A DNA stretch of 64,000 nucleotides from Rhodococcus coprophilus NBRC 100603 (GTDB taxonomy: Bacteria > Actinomycetota > Actinomycetes > Mycobacteriales > Mycobacteriaceae): NCBI RefSeq assembly GCF_001895045.1, contig NZ_BDAM01000003.1, forward strand, positions 124,001-188,000, read 5' to 3'. The notes beneath the pieces were generated by a model, which saw nothing but the letters and a program-made list of their open reading frames with translations, had not been told where the DNA came from and did no database searches. Position 1 is the stretch's first letter. Every line of letters begins with the position of its first letter. Shown here piece after piece: positions 1 through 8,202 of this stretch. Position numbers and translations under genes: made by a program.

Positions 1-1392
1 GCGGGTCTCGGACAGGTAGTCCATGCCACCGAGTTCGCCACGACGAGACTGGCACAACTCCATGATCGAGCCGATGAACTCGCTGGGCGAGATGATCGTG
101 CACTTGACGATCGGCTCGTAGATCGCCCGCGCCTTGCCTTCCGGCCAGAACGACGGGTTGGTCACGATGTGTTCCTGACCGCCTTCGAGCACGACGCGGT
201 AGACGACGTTCGGGGCGGTGGAGATGAGGTCGAGGCCGAACTCCCGCTCGAGCCGCTCTCGCGTGATCTCCATGTGCAGCAGCCCGAGAAAACCGCACCG
301 GAAACCGAAGCCGAGCGCGACCGACGTCTCGGGCTCGTACGTCAGGGCGGCGTCGTTGAGTTGCAGCTTGTCGAGCGCGTCGCGCAGGTCCGGGTAGTCC
401 GAGCCGTCGACGGGGTAGAGACCGGAATACACCATGGGCCGCGGCTCGCGGTATCCGGTGAGCGGCTCTGTCGCGCCGTTGCGGGCGAGAGTCACGGTGT
501 CGCCGACCTTCGACTGGCGCACGTCCTTCACACCGGTGATGAGGTAACCGACCTCACCGACGCCGAGGCCCTGTGTCGGCTTCGGCTCGGGCGAGACGAT
601 GCCGACCTCGAGCATCTCGTGGGTGCTGCCGGTGGACATCATCTTGATCTTCTCGCGCGGAACGATCCTGCCGTCCACGACGCGCACATACGTCACCACG
701 CCGCGATAGGTGTCGTACACGGAGTCGAAGATCATCGCTCGCGCCGGGGCGTCGGCGTCACCGACGGGCGCGGGCACCTTGCGGATCACCTCGTCGATCA
801 GAGCAGGGACACCTTCACCGGTCTTGCCGGAGACCCGCAGGACGTCCGAGGGTTCGCACCCGATGATGTTGGCGATCTCCGCGGCGTAACGATCGGGATC
901 GGCGGCAGGCAGATCGATCTTGTTGAGGACCGGAATGATCGTCAGGTCCTTGTCGAGCGCGAGATACAGGTTGGCGAGCGTCTGCGCCTCGATGCCCTGC
1001 GCGGCGTCGACGAGCAGCACGGCACCCTCACACGCCTCCAGGGCTCGCGACACCTCGTAGGTGAAGTCGACGTGCCCGGGCGTGTCGATCAGGTGCATCA
1101 CATACTCTTCGCCCTCGTACTTCCAGGGGAGCCGCACGTTCTGCGCCTTGATGGTGATGCCGCGTTCGCGCTCGATGTCCATGCGGTCGAGGTACTGCGC
1201 GCGCATCTGCCGTTCCTCGACCACGCCGGTGAGCTGCAGCATCCGGTCCGCGAGCGTCGACTTGCCGTGGTCGATGTGCGCGATGATGCAGAAGTTCCGG
1301 ATCTTCCCGGGGTCCGTGAAGGTGGTGTCGGCGAAGGTGCTGATGTCGTGCTCCTGACTCGGGATGGCAACGGCCGTGCAGACCGCGGTCAC
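1..1392 (-). CDS. lepA: Elongation factor 4 (LepA), C-terminus cut by window edge
   Basis: This is a translational GTPase that acts on the ribosome and back-translocates or remodels stalled elongation complexes. The frame is open to the left edge, giving about 464 of roughly 600+ residues. The GTPase motifs are in order: P-loop AHIDHGKST, switch-II DTPGH and the guanine-specificity NKID, followed by domain II. The [12 protein letters not shown] segment is typical of LepA and EF-G domain III. The N-terminus is uncertain. I chose GTG at 1392, which gives VTAVCTAVA ahead of the conserved [19 protein letters not shown]. The frame stays open upstream to another GTG at 1419, and mycobacterial LepA also has an extended N-terminus. 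It is divergent from the PemK-like gene. Confidence 0.96.
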   Translation of the reverse strand, partial: MTAVCTAVAIPSQEHDISTFADTTFTDPGKIRNFCIIAHIDHGKSTLADRMLQLTGVVEERQMRAQYLDRMDIERERGITIKAQNVRLPWKYEGEEYVMHLIDTPGHVDFTYEVSRALEACEGAVLLVDAAQGIEAQTLANLYLALDKDLTIIPVLNKIDLPAADPDRYAAEIANIIGCEPSDVLRVSGKTGEGVPALIDEVIRKVPAPVGDADAPARAMIFDSVYDTYRGVVTYVRVVDGRIVPREKIKMMSTGSTHEMLEVGIVSPEPKPTQGLGVGEVGYLITGVKDVRQSKVGDTVTLARNGATEPLTGYREPRPMVYSGLYPVDGSDYPDLRDALDKLQLNDAALTYEPETSVALGFGFRCGFLGLLHMEITRERLEREFGLDLISTAPNVVYRVVLEGGQEHIVTNPSFWPEGKARAIYEPIVKCTIISPSEFIGSIMELCQSRRGELGGMDYLSETR

Positions 1393-1481
1393 ACCAGCAG
1401 AATATCCAAGCCTGCGCACGGTCGGGACTCCGGCCGGGGCTCCGCTCGCCACACCCGGCGCTCGGAGGCTCGCTAAGCTCG

Positions 1482-2075
1482 GTGCTCGTGGCTGGCACAT
1501 GGAAGAAACTAGGCATACAACTGGGCCGCCTCGCGGCCCAGCAGGGCCCGAAACTGTACAAGCAACTCCAGCAGTCGGGGGCATTGGACAAGGCGCGGAC
1601 GGCGATCGGCAACGCCGCCGGCACGGCTGCGACCGGCACCGCCGGGACGACCCGCGGCCCGGTTCCGGGACGGCCCGTCGCGTCGCGTACCGCGCCCACC
1701 GCGCACCGCGCCCGGCGCATCTCCTACTCCCCGGACCTGGACGGCCGCGCCGATCCCGGTGAGGTCGTGTGGACGTGGGTGGCCTATGAGGAGGACGCGA
1801 GCCAGGGCAAGGACCGGCCCGTTCTGGTGGTGGGCCGCGACGGCAACACCCTCCTGGGGCTGATGCTGTCGTCGAACACCGACCGGGACGGACATCCCGA
1901 CTGGGTCGGCGTGGGAAGCGGACGCTGGGACCCGGAGGGCCGGCCGAGCTGGGTCCGGCTCGATCGTGTGATCGACGTGCCGGAGGACGGCATTCGGCGC
2001 GAAGGCGCCATCCTCGCGCAGTCCCGGTTCGAGCAGGTCGCTGCTCGTCTGCGTTCCGACTACAGCTGGCAGTGA
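1482..2075 (+). CDS. PemK/MazF-family protein with long N-terminal extension
   Basis: This 197-residue protein ends in a PemK/MazF-like beta-barrel domain, from about residue 90. The signs are [25 protein letters not shown] and a following LGLMLSS strand, which match the family's core. Canonical MazF toxins are about 110 residues. Here the first 90 residues are a basic, Gln/Ala-rich helix ([20 protein letters not shown]) followed by a low-complexity Ala/Thr/Arg/Pro linker. No antitoxin-sized gene lies beside it: upstream is divergent lepA, downstream is convergent aquaporin. It may therefore be a domesticated family member and not a toxin. Start GTG 1482; GTG 1488 is an alternative. RNase activity is inferred from the family only. 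Confidence 0.8.
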   Translation: MLVAGTWKKLGIQLGRLAAQQGPKLYKQLQQSGALDKARTAIGNAAGTAATGTAGTTRGPVPGRPVASRTAPTAHRARRISYSPDLDGRADPGEVVWTWVAYEEDASQGKDRPVLVVGRDGNTLLGLMLSSNTDRDGHPDWVGVGSGRWDPEGRPSWVRLDRVIDVPEDGIRREGAILAQSRFEQVAARLRSDYSWQ

Positions 2076-2151
2076 CCGACCGCAACTGGCAGTGATCCAC
2101 TTCCTGCGGTAAGCGAATACCGGCAGCAGCCGGCTGACCGGCACGAGACGA

Positions 2152-2180
2152 CGCCCGGCGGGCCCCGAGCCCGCCGGGCG
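2152..2180. terminator. Bidirectional stem-loop between convergent genes
   Basis: A perfect 12-bp stem (CGCCCGGCGGGC at 2152-2163 pairing with 2169-2180) has a 5-nt CCCGA loop and lies between the PemK-like gene and the convergent aquaporin gene. Only a short TTCT follows it on the plus strand. Confidence 0.7.
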
Positions 2181-2189
2181 TTCTCCGGA

Positions 2190-3077
2190 TCAGGACGGCC
2201 GCAGCCCCTGTCGTCGGCCGAACAGGAACGCGTAGGCCAGCGCGCCGAGCGCACCGCCTATCAGCGGGAAGACGATGAACAACCACAATTGCCCGAGCGC
2301 GCCGTTCTGATAGAACGCCACGGCGAGGCTGCGCGCCGGATTGACCGAGGTGTTGTCGATCGGGATCGAGATCAGGTGGATCACGGCGAGGGTGAATCCG
2401 ATCGCGATCCCCGCGATCAGCACGTCGGCGATCTGATCGGTCGTGGAGAGCACCACGAACACCAGCAGCGCGGTCAGGAGTATCTCGACGACCATCGCGG
2501 CGCCGATCCCGTAACCGTTCTCGAGGACTCCGCCGAACGGCCCCCGGATCGCAGACGGACTGTGCGCGCCCCAGCCGTTCGCGCCGAGACCGTCTGCCGC
2601 GCGGTCGTACGCCGGGAGCGACGATGCGATCGCAAAGATCGTCACACCCGCCACCAGACCGCCGATCACCTGCGCGATCCAGTAACCGACCGCACGAACG
2701 GGCGTGACCTGGCCGACGATGAGCCGGCCGAGGGTGACCGCCGGATTCACGTGGCAACCCGAAATCGGGCCGATCGTGTACACGAGGAACAGCAGCGTCA
2801 GGCCGAACGCGAGGGCAACTCCGAGTTGGCCCACGTAATCGCCCGCGAAGACAGCTGTTCCGACAGCGGAGAACACGAGCACGAACGTCCCGATCGCCTC
2901 CGCCGCGCACCGTCTGAGATCGGAGTATTCGGCGGGTTCCGCGGTTTCCAACGCGGTTTCGTGGTCGGAGTCGTCGACCCGGTGTGCAGCATCGCGGATC
3001 CCGTTCTCCGGTTCTCGGCCGGTTCTCTGTGCGGGGTCGCGTAGTGGTTCCTGAGCCGGGTCACGTTCGGGTTCCAT
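2190..3077 (-). CDS. Aquaporin Z-like MIP-family channel
   Basis: This is an integral membrane water (or small neutral solute) channel. Both hallmark half-helix loops are present: NPA in [13 protein letters not shown], and the second NPA in [14 protein letters not shown]. Six hydrophobic segments span about residues 58-285, and the loop-E arginine directly follows the second NPA, as in water-selective members. At 295 residues it is longer than AqpZ (about 230) because of a 50-residue acidic, hydrophilic N-terminal tail rich in Glu, Arg and Pro. The ATG at 3077 has a good Shine-Dalgarno, GAGGGGA. It is a single gene with its own terminator region. Confidence 0.93.
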   Translation of the reverse strand: MEPERDPAQEPLRDPAQRTGREPENGIRDAAHRVDDSDHETALETAEPAEYSDLRRCAAEAIGTFVLVFSAVGTAVFAGDYVGQLGVALAFGLTLLFLVYTIGPISGCHVNPAVTLGRLIVGQVTPVRAVGYWIAQVIGGLVAGVTIFAIASSLPAYDRAADGLGANGWGAHSPSAIRGPFGGVLENGYGIGAAMVVEILLTALLVFVVLSTTDQIADVLIAGIAIGFTLAVIHLISIPIDNTSVNPARSLAVAFYQNGALGQLWLFIVFPLIGGALGALAYAFLFGRRQGLRPS

Positions 3078-3179
3078 GAGTTCCCCTCGGAGGTCGTGGT
3101 CCCGGCCACCGGCCGGACCTACCTACACCGAACACCATCGAATCGTCTTGCCGCAGCATAATTCGCTCGTGAAAGCACA

Positions 3180-4022
3180 CTACGCAAGTCGCGTGACCTC
3201 CACAACGACTTCCTGCGCCGCGGCGCTTCCGCCCATGTAGATGCCCTTGAGCGGGGGTACGTCGCCGTAATCCCGGCCGATCCCCACCGATACGTGTTGC
3301 TCACCCACGAATCTCGCATTGGTGGGGTCGTATCCCCACCACGCACCGGTCCATGCCTGAATCCACGCGTGGGATTGCCCCTCGACGGTTTCCCCGATCG
3401 TCGCGTCCCTGACGGGATGGAGATACCCGGAGACGTACTGTGCGGGAATTCCCATGGCACGCAACAGGAGCAGCGTCAGGTGAGCGTAGTCCTGGCACAC
3501 CCCCTGACGTTCCTCGTATGCCTGGATTGCGGAGGTGTGGACGCCGGTCGTTCCCGGGACGTAATCCATCTGCTCGTGGACCCACTGTGCGGCGGCGACC
3601 ACGGCGTCGACCGGGTCGAGACCCTTTGCGAGGTCCCGGGCGGTCTTGGCGAGCGCTTTGTCTGCCGGAACGTATCGGCTCGGCAGCAGCAATTCGTCGT
3701 ATCGGTCCTTGGTGTCGGGTTCCCGGATCACGTCCCAGCCCGCCGGTTCCTCCTGCGGATCGAGCGAATCCGTCTCCACAACAGACAAACCGGTCACTTC
3801 GAGCGACGTGTGGGGTGCGTGGAGGTCGAACGCCGTCACGGCGCTCCCCCAGTAATCGGTGTACCGGTAGGAGCGCGTCGCGGGAGTCGTCTCGACACGA
3901 CTGAGGATCACCGTCTGACGACTGTCGGACCGGGGCGTCAGACGCGCCTCGTTGTACGACGCCGTGACCGGCCCCGCGTACTCGTAGCCGGTCTTGTGGA
4001 CCACGCGCATGCGCCAGCTCAC
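3180..4022 (-). CDS. Transglutaminase-like cysteine peptidase family protein
   Basis: This 280-residue protein has a bacterial transglutaminase N-terminal beta domain (about residues 4-85) followed by the papain-like core. The catalytic triad is visible as Cys176 in RQGVCQDYAHL, His218 in QSHAWIQAW and Asp232 in WWGYDPTN. It is the last gene of a three-gene operon: its GTG start overlaps the alpha-E stop by 4 nt (GTGA). Comparative genomics (the Iyer/Aravind ATP-grasp survey) links this trio to formation and breakage of peptide or isopeptide-like amide bonds; the substrate is unknown. The equivalent in M. tuberculosis is Rv2409c. There is no signal peptide, so it is predicted cytosolic. Confidence 0.93.
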   Translation of the reverse strand: MSWRMRVVHKTGYEYAGPVTASYNEARLTPRSDSRQTVILSRVETTPATRSYRYTDYWGSAVTAFDLHAPHTSLEVTGLSVVETDSLDPQEEPAGWDVIREPDTKDRYDELLLPSRYVPADKALAKTARDLAKGLDPVDAVVAAAQWVHEQMDYVPGTTGVHTSAIQAYEERQGVCQDYAHLTLLLLRAMGIPAQYVSGYLHPVRDATIGETVEGQSHAWIQAWTGAWWGYDPTNARFVGEQHVSVGIGRDYGDVPPLKGIYMGGSAAAQEVVVEVTRLA

Positions 4023-4993
4023 AGTTCTCCCTCCAGAAGCAGATCGTCTTCACCGTCGTTGCGGGCGGAACTCCATGCCACCCAGGGCGCTGCGTGGAAA
4101 TACTGGAGCGCGATGGCCTCGCCGACCTGCCGGCACATCTCCTGCAGGGCGTCGAGGCGTTCGGCGAGTTCCTCGAGGAGCACGCCCGGCCGGATGAATT
4201 CGAGCTCGCTACGGGCTCGCCCGAGCAGTCGCTGCGCTTCGTTGCGCGCACCGAAGCGGTGGTCGGTCTGGTCGTCGAGTTCGGTCAGGCACTGCTCTGC
4301 CTGCCGGATCGCGGAGAACACCGATCGGGGGAAAAGCCGGTCGAGCATCATGAATTCGACGATGCGTCCCGCGTCGAGTGCCCCCCGGTAGGTGCGCAGG
4401 TAGGTGTCGTATCCACCGGCCGAACGCAGTACGGTCGCCCAGGTCGGCGAGGTGGGCCGGTCGCCGGCACGGGAGAGCAGCAGCCGGACGATCATGTCGA
4501 CACGTTCGATGGACCTGCCGAGCAACAGGAACCGGTATCCGTCGTCACGGCACAGCGTGCTGTCGGCCAGGCCCGCGAACATCGCGCCGCGGTCTTCGAC
4601 GTAACGGAAGAACTCGTGGGGACCCAGACGTTTCGCGGCGCGTTCTCGTTCGGCGAGGGCGTTGTAGGTGGTATTGAGGCATTCCCACATCTCAGTGGAC
4701 GTGACTTCGCGTGCACCGCGGGCATTTTCGCGTGCATGCGAGATCGTATCGAGAATCGACCCGGCGCCGTCTCGGCCGAACGCGACGATGTCGATGACCG
4801 TCTGCACGTCGAGTTCGCCTTCGGGCGCACTGAATCCGAGGACGCGCAGCAACTGCCGGCACGTGCGGTCGGGGTCCACCGTGGAGTCCTCGAGCAGTTG
4901 GTGCACCGCGACGTCCATGATGCGCGCCGTATCGTCGGCTCGTTCGACGTAGCGTCCGATCCAGAACAGCGACTCCGCATTTCGTGCGAGCAT
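4019..4993 (-). CDS. Alpha-E domain protein
   Basis: This all-alpha protein of 324 residues belongs to the alpha-E family (DUF403), which is almost always encoded with circularly permuted ATP-grasp and transglutaminase genes. The family start motif MLARNAESLFWIGRYVERAD is exact, and repeated helical ERA/ERVD-type segments follow (GRSIERVDMIVRLLLSRAG). The ATG at 4993 was chosen because the family motif begins there and it overlaps the upstream stop by one base (TGATG). An in-frame extension to 5527 is possible but is antisense-like low-complexity reading of the ATP-grasp gene. Its role is unproven; it may be a partner or acceptor of the peptide-ligase reaction. Confidence 0.93.
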   Translation of the reverse strand: MLARNAESLFWIGRYVERADDTARIMDVAVHQLLEDSTVDPDRTCRQLLRVLGFSAPEGELDVQTVIDIVAFGRDGAGSILDTISHARENARGAREVTSTEMWECLNTTYNALAERERAAKRLGPHEFFRYVEDRGAMFAGLADSTLCRDDGYRFLLLGRSIERVDMIVRLLLSRAGDRPTSPTWATVLRSAGGYDTYLRTYRGALDAGRIVEFMMLDRLFPRSVFSAIRQAEQCLTELDDQTDHRFGARNEAQRLLGRARSELEFIRPGVLLEELAERLDALQEMCRQVGEAIALQYFHAAPWVAWSSARNDGEDDLLLEGEL

Positions 4994-6639
4994 CAGCGTC
5001 CCCCTCCCTGTTGCTCTTGCTGTTGTTGCTGTTGCTGTTGTTGCTGCTCGGTGGTCAGTTCGGGTCCGCGGTCGGGTTGGCTCACCTCGGCCCTCTCCTC
5101 GACGAACCCCTCCCCGCCCAGTTCGCTGGCCGTGTCGGAGCTTCGGCTGGCCAGCACCCAGGTGTCCTTGCTGCCACCACCCTGACTGGAGTTGACGACC
5201 AGCGACCCTTCGGGAAGTGCGACGCGCGTCAGCCCTCCCGGAAGGATCCAGATCTCCTCGCCGTCGTTGACCGCGAACGGACGCAGGTCCGCATGGCGGG
5301 GAGCGAGTGTGTCGCCCGCCCTGGTCGGCACCGTGGACAGTTGCACGACCGGCTGGGCGATCCATGCCCGGGGATTGGCCCGGATCTTGCGCGCCATGGT
5401 CTTCAGTTCGGCCGCCGAGGCGTCGGGGCCGAAGACGATGCCGTACCCGCCCGAGCCCTCGACGGGCTTGATGACGAGTTCGTCGATGCGGTCGAGGACC
5501 TCCTCGCGTTCTTCGTCGAGCCAGCACCGCAAGGTGTCGACGTTGGGCAGGAGGGGCTTCTCGCCGAGGTAGTAGTCGATGATGTCGGGCACGTAGGTGT
5601 AGACGAGTTTGTCGTCACCCACGCCGTTTCCGACTGCGCTGGAGATCACTACGTTGCCGGCGCGCGCGGCGTTGAGCAGACCCGCCACTCCGAGCACCGA
5701 ATCCGGCCGGAACTGGAGCGGGTCGAGGAAGTCGTCGTCGATGCGCCGGTAGATCACGTCGACTTGCTGCTCACCTTCCGTGGTGCGCATGTAGACGATG
5801 TTGTCGCGGCAGAAAAGGTCGCGGCCTTCGACGAGTTCCACACCCATCTGCCGGGCGAGGAGGGAGTGCTCGAAGTAGGCGGCATTCGCGAGACCGGGGG
5901 TGAGGACGACCACCGTGGGGTCGGCTGCGTTGGGCGCGGCCGCGGCGCGGAGTGCCCGCAACAGGTGCAACGCATAGTCCCCGACCGGACGCACCTTGTG
6001 CTGGACGAAAAGATCGGGCGCCACCCGAGCCATGACGCGCCGATTCTCCATGACGTAGGACACTCCGGACGGCGATCGGAGATTGTCTTCGAGAACGCGG
6101 AAGGTTCCCTTCTCGTCGCGGATCAGGTCGATTCCGGCGACGTGGATGCGCACCCCGTTCGGCGGGACGATTCCCGCCGCCTGCCGGTGGAAGTGCTCGC
6201 AGGACGTGACGAGGCGCTTGGGGATGACGCGGTCCCGCAGGATGCTCTGCTCGCCGTAGACGTCGGCGAGGAACAACTCGAGTGCCCGCACCCGCTGCCG
6301 GATCCCCTTCTCGAGCCGGTTCCACTCCGCTGCCGCGATCAGGCGCGGCACCATGTCCAGCGGGAACGGCCTCTCCTGACCCGACAGGGAGAAGGTCACA
6401 CCCTGGTCGGTGAAGGCCCTGCCCAGCGCGTCGGTGCGCGCCGCGAGATCCTCGGGACCCTTGGACTCGAGAATCTGGTGCAGCCGCCGATACGGCGGAC
6501 GGACCTTGCCCTCCGCATCGAACATCTCGTCGTACGCCAAACGGTCCGGGTTTCTCCCGTAACCGTCGAACACATCGGGGTTCTTCCTGCGGTGCCTGGC
6601 CGGGGACGTGCCCGACGCAGTAGGTGTACGGCGACTCAT
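4993..6639 (-). CDS. Circularly permuted type 2 ATP-grasp protein with poly-Gln tail
   Basis: This 548-residue ATP-grasp enzyme of the circularly permuted class has the family opening FDGYGRNPDRLAYDEMFDAEGKVRPPYRRL and the glycine-rich nucleotide loop VKPVEGSGGYGIVFGP. Such enzymes form amide bonds through an acyl-phosphate; the substrate is not known. It is first in the operon with the alpha-E and transglutaminase genes, which supports a shared peptide-tagging or small-peptide synthesis pathway. The unusual feature is the C-terminus: ten consecutive Gln, a Glu, two more Gln, then GGGR, encoded by mixed CAA/CAG. M. tuberculosis carries a related locus at Rv2411c-Rv2409c. The ATG at 6639 has only a weak ribosome site. 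Confidence 0.94.
   Translation of the reverse strand: MSRRTPTASGTSPARHRRKNPDVFDGYGRNPDRLAYDEMFDAEGKVRPPYRRLHQILESKGPEDLAARTDALGRAFTDQGVTFSLSGQERPFPLDMVPRLIAAAEWNRLEKGIRQRVRALELFLADVYGEQSILRDRVIPKRLVTSCEHFHRQAAGIVPPNGVRIHVAGIDLIRDEKGTFRVLEDNLRSPSGVSYVMENRRVMARVAPDLFVQHKVRPVGDYALHLLRALRAAAAPNAADPTVVVLTPGLANAAYFEHSLLARQMGVELVEGRDLFCRDNIVYMRTTEGEQQVDVIYRRIDDDFLDPLQFRPDSVLGVAGLLNAARAGNVVISSAVGNGVGDDKLVYTYVPDIIDYYLGEKPLLPNVDTLRCWLDEEREEVLDRIDELVIKPVEGSGGYGIVFGPDASAAELKTMARKIRANPRAWIAQPVVQLSTVPTRAGDTLAPRHADLRPFAVNDGEEIWILPGGLTRVALPEGSLVVNSSQGGGSKDTWVLASRSSDTASELGGEGFVEERAEVSQPDRGPELTTEQQQQQQQQQQEQQGGGR
5008..5046 (-). repeat. CAA/CAG microsatellite encoding poly-glutamine
   Basis: Thirteen codons, all CAA or CAG apart from one GAG, encode the Gln-rich tail of the ATP-grasp protein. 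The tract ends four codons before its stop and the alpha-E start, so length changes in multiples of three would alter the tail, while other slippage would shift the stop near the TGATG coupling site. Confidence 0.9.
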
Positions 6640-6732
6640 GCCGGAATCGTTCTATATGTGAGGGCGTTGTGCACAATCCGACATCGAACTGTCTTGGGGG
6701 CGAAACACTGCGGACATGACGATTGCGCCGGT

Positions 6733-6761
6733 TTGGGCTTTGCGGGCCTTCTTGGTATCGT
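6733..6761 (+). promoter_or_regulatory. Candidate rpsT promoter
   Basis: TTGGGC at 6733-6738 and TATCGT at 6756-6761 are separated by 17 bases and lie about 70 bases before the rpsT start. The match to a sigma-70-type promoter is reasonable but was found by eye only. Confidence 0.35.
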
Positions 6762-6829
6762 TGCCTGTCGGTGCCTAGTGCATCCAGAGCTTTTCAACCA
6801 GCTACCAGCAACACGACAGGATTCTACGC

Positions 6830-7090
6830 GTGGCCAACATCAAGTCCCAGGTGAAGCGAATTCGCACCAACGAGCGCAACCGGCTCCGGAACCAGTCGGT
6901 GAAGTCGGCGCTGCGTACCGCGATCCGCTCCTTCCGCGAGGCCGCGGCCGCTGGCGACAAGGACAAGGCCACCGAGCTTCTCGTCGCCACCAGCCGCAAG
7001 CTCGACAAGGCAGCCAGCGCGGGTGTCATCCACCCGAACCAGGCCGCCAACAAGAAGTCTGCACTGGCCAAGCTCGCCAACTCGCTCTGA
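6830..7090 (+). CDS. rpsT: 30S ribosomal protein S20
   Basis: S20 binds 16S rRNA early in small-subunit assembly. The product is 86 residues, the normal length, and starts with the family signature [21 protein letters not shown]. It is strongly basic and continues with the three-helix pattern ([16 protein letters not shown] at the end). The GTG start at 6830 fits the family N-terminus exactly. It is transcribed alone, divergent from the ATP-grasp operon and convergent with holA, the same arrangement as Rv2412 in M. tuberculosis. A strong hairpin follows the stop. Confidence 0.98.
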   Translation: MANIKSQVKRIRTNERNRLRNQSVKSALRTAIRSFREAAAAGDKDKATELLVATSRKLDKAASAGVIHPNQAANKKSALAKLANSL

Positions 7091-7128
7091 ACGTAGTTCC
7101 GAGGTAGTAGACGCGAGCTCTGCTTTCC

Positions 7129-7160
7129 GAAAGCCGCTTCCCCGACGGGAAGCGGCTTTC
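7129..7160 (+). terminator. rpsT terminator hairpin
   Basis: A perfect 14-bp stem (GAAAGCCGCTTCCC at 7129-7142 with 7147-7160) has a CGAC tetraloop and lies 39 bases after the rpsT stop. The arms end in TTTC on one strand and begin with GAAA, so it could act in both directions for convergent holA. Confidence 0.8.
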
Positions 7161-7230
7161 GTGTGTTCGCGCGACCCCTCCGCACTGAACGGCTCGTGTG
7201 GATCTCCGAGCCGGTCAGCGTCCGGTGTCG

Positions 7231-8202
7231 TCAGCCGGCGAGCTCAGCCACCGTGCGGACCGCGTGCTCGAGCGCGTAGTCCGGATCGGCGGCCGCACCC
7301 TTCACGTCGGCGTTGAGCGCGGCCACCACGCCCAGCGCCGTGCCGATGGATGCCGGTGCCCACGCTCTGGCCTGCGCCTGAGCCTTCTTGACCTTCCACG
7401 GGGGCATCCCTAGTCCGGATGCCATGGAGAACGGGTCGCCGCGACCGGCCGAGCCCACTCGCGCGATCGTGTGCACCGCGTCGGCGAGCGCATCGGCCAG
7501 CAGCACATGAGCGACACCACGGTGCATCGCCCACCGCAGTGCCTCGAGTGCACCGGCAACGTCACCCGCGACAGCTTTCTCCGCTACGTCGAAACCCGTG
7601 ATCTCGGCTTTGCCCGAGTAGTAGCGGCGCACCGCCGCGGCGTCGATCTTTCCGCCGGTGTCGGCCACCAGCTGGCTGCAGGCAGCGGCCAATTCGCGCA
7701 GATCGGATCCGACCGACTCGATGACCAGCTGTTCCACGTCGGACGCGACCCGGACATCGGCTGCCTGGAATTCCTTGTGGACGAACGCGCGTACCCACGC
7801 GACTCGGTCGCCCGCCTTCGCCGGTGCGGCGCAGTCGTGTTCGACAGCCCCGCACGAACGCAGTCCCCCGACCATCGCCTTGGCCCGGCCTCCACCGTTG
7901 TGCACCACGACGAGTGCCACGCCGCTCGGCACGTCGGCCGCCGCGTCGAGAATCAGGGCTGCCGCGTCCTTGCCGGCCTCCCCCGCGGACTCGAGCACCA
8001 CTACACGGTCCTCGGCGAACAACGACGGGCTCAGCAGTTCCGCCAGCTCGGGAGGAGCGGCATCCCCGGCCCGCAACCGCGACACCGGAAGATCGGTGCC
8101 CGCTCCGCTCCGCGCCCGAACGTCGGCGACGATCTTCGCAATTGCACGGTCGATCAACAGTTCCTCGTCGCCGAGGAGCAGATGCAAAGAAGAGTCGCTC
8201 AC
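7231..8202 (-). CDS. holA: DNA polymerase III subunit delta
   Basis: Delta is the clamp-loader subunit that opens the beta sliding clamp. The protein is 323 residues, normal for actinobacterial HolA. It opens with [20 protein letters not shown], the AAA-like fold without a Walker A motif. The alpha-helical C-terminal collar domain follows ([27 protein letters not shown]). Its GTG start overlaps the comEC stop by 4 nt (GTGA), so translation is probably coupled. This comEA-comEC-holA order matches Rv2415c-Rv2413c. Confidence 0.95.
   Translation of the reverse strand: MSDSSLHLLLGDEELLIDRAIAKIVADVRARSGAGTDLPVSRLRAGDAAPPELAELLSPSLFAEDRVVVLESAGEAGKDAAALILDAAADVPSGVALVVVHNGGGRAKAMVGGLRSCGAVEHDCAAPAKAGDRVAWVRAFVHKEFQAADVRVASDVEQLVIESVGSDLRELAAACSQLVADTGGKIDAAAVRRYYSGKAEITGFDVAEKAVAGDVAGALEALRWAMHRGVAHVLLADALADAVHTIARVGSAGRGDPFSMASGLGMPPWKVKKAQAQARAWAPASIGTALGVVAALNADVKGAAADPDYALEHAVRTVAELAG

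Noticed and set aside
169-1476. 435-codon plus-strand frame
   Set aside because: It is antisense to lepA and has no domain; high-GC third positions produce such mirror frames.
4984-7107. 707-codon plus-strand frame with a poly-Leu start
   Set aside because: The Leu run is the reverse reading of the poly-Gln codons of the ATP-grasp gene, and the frame also overlaps rpsT in another frame.
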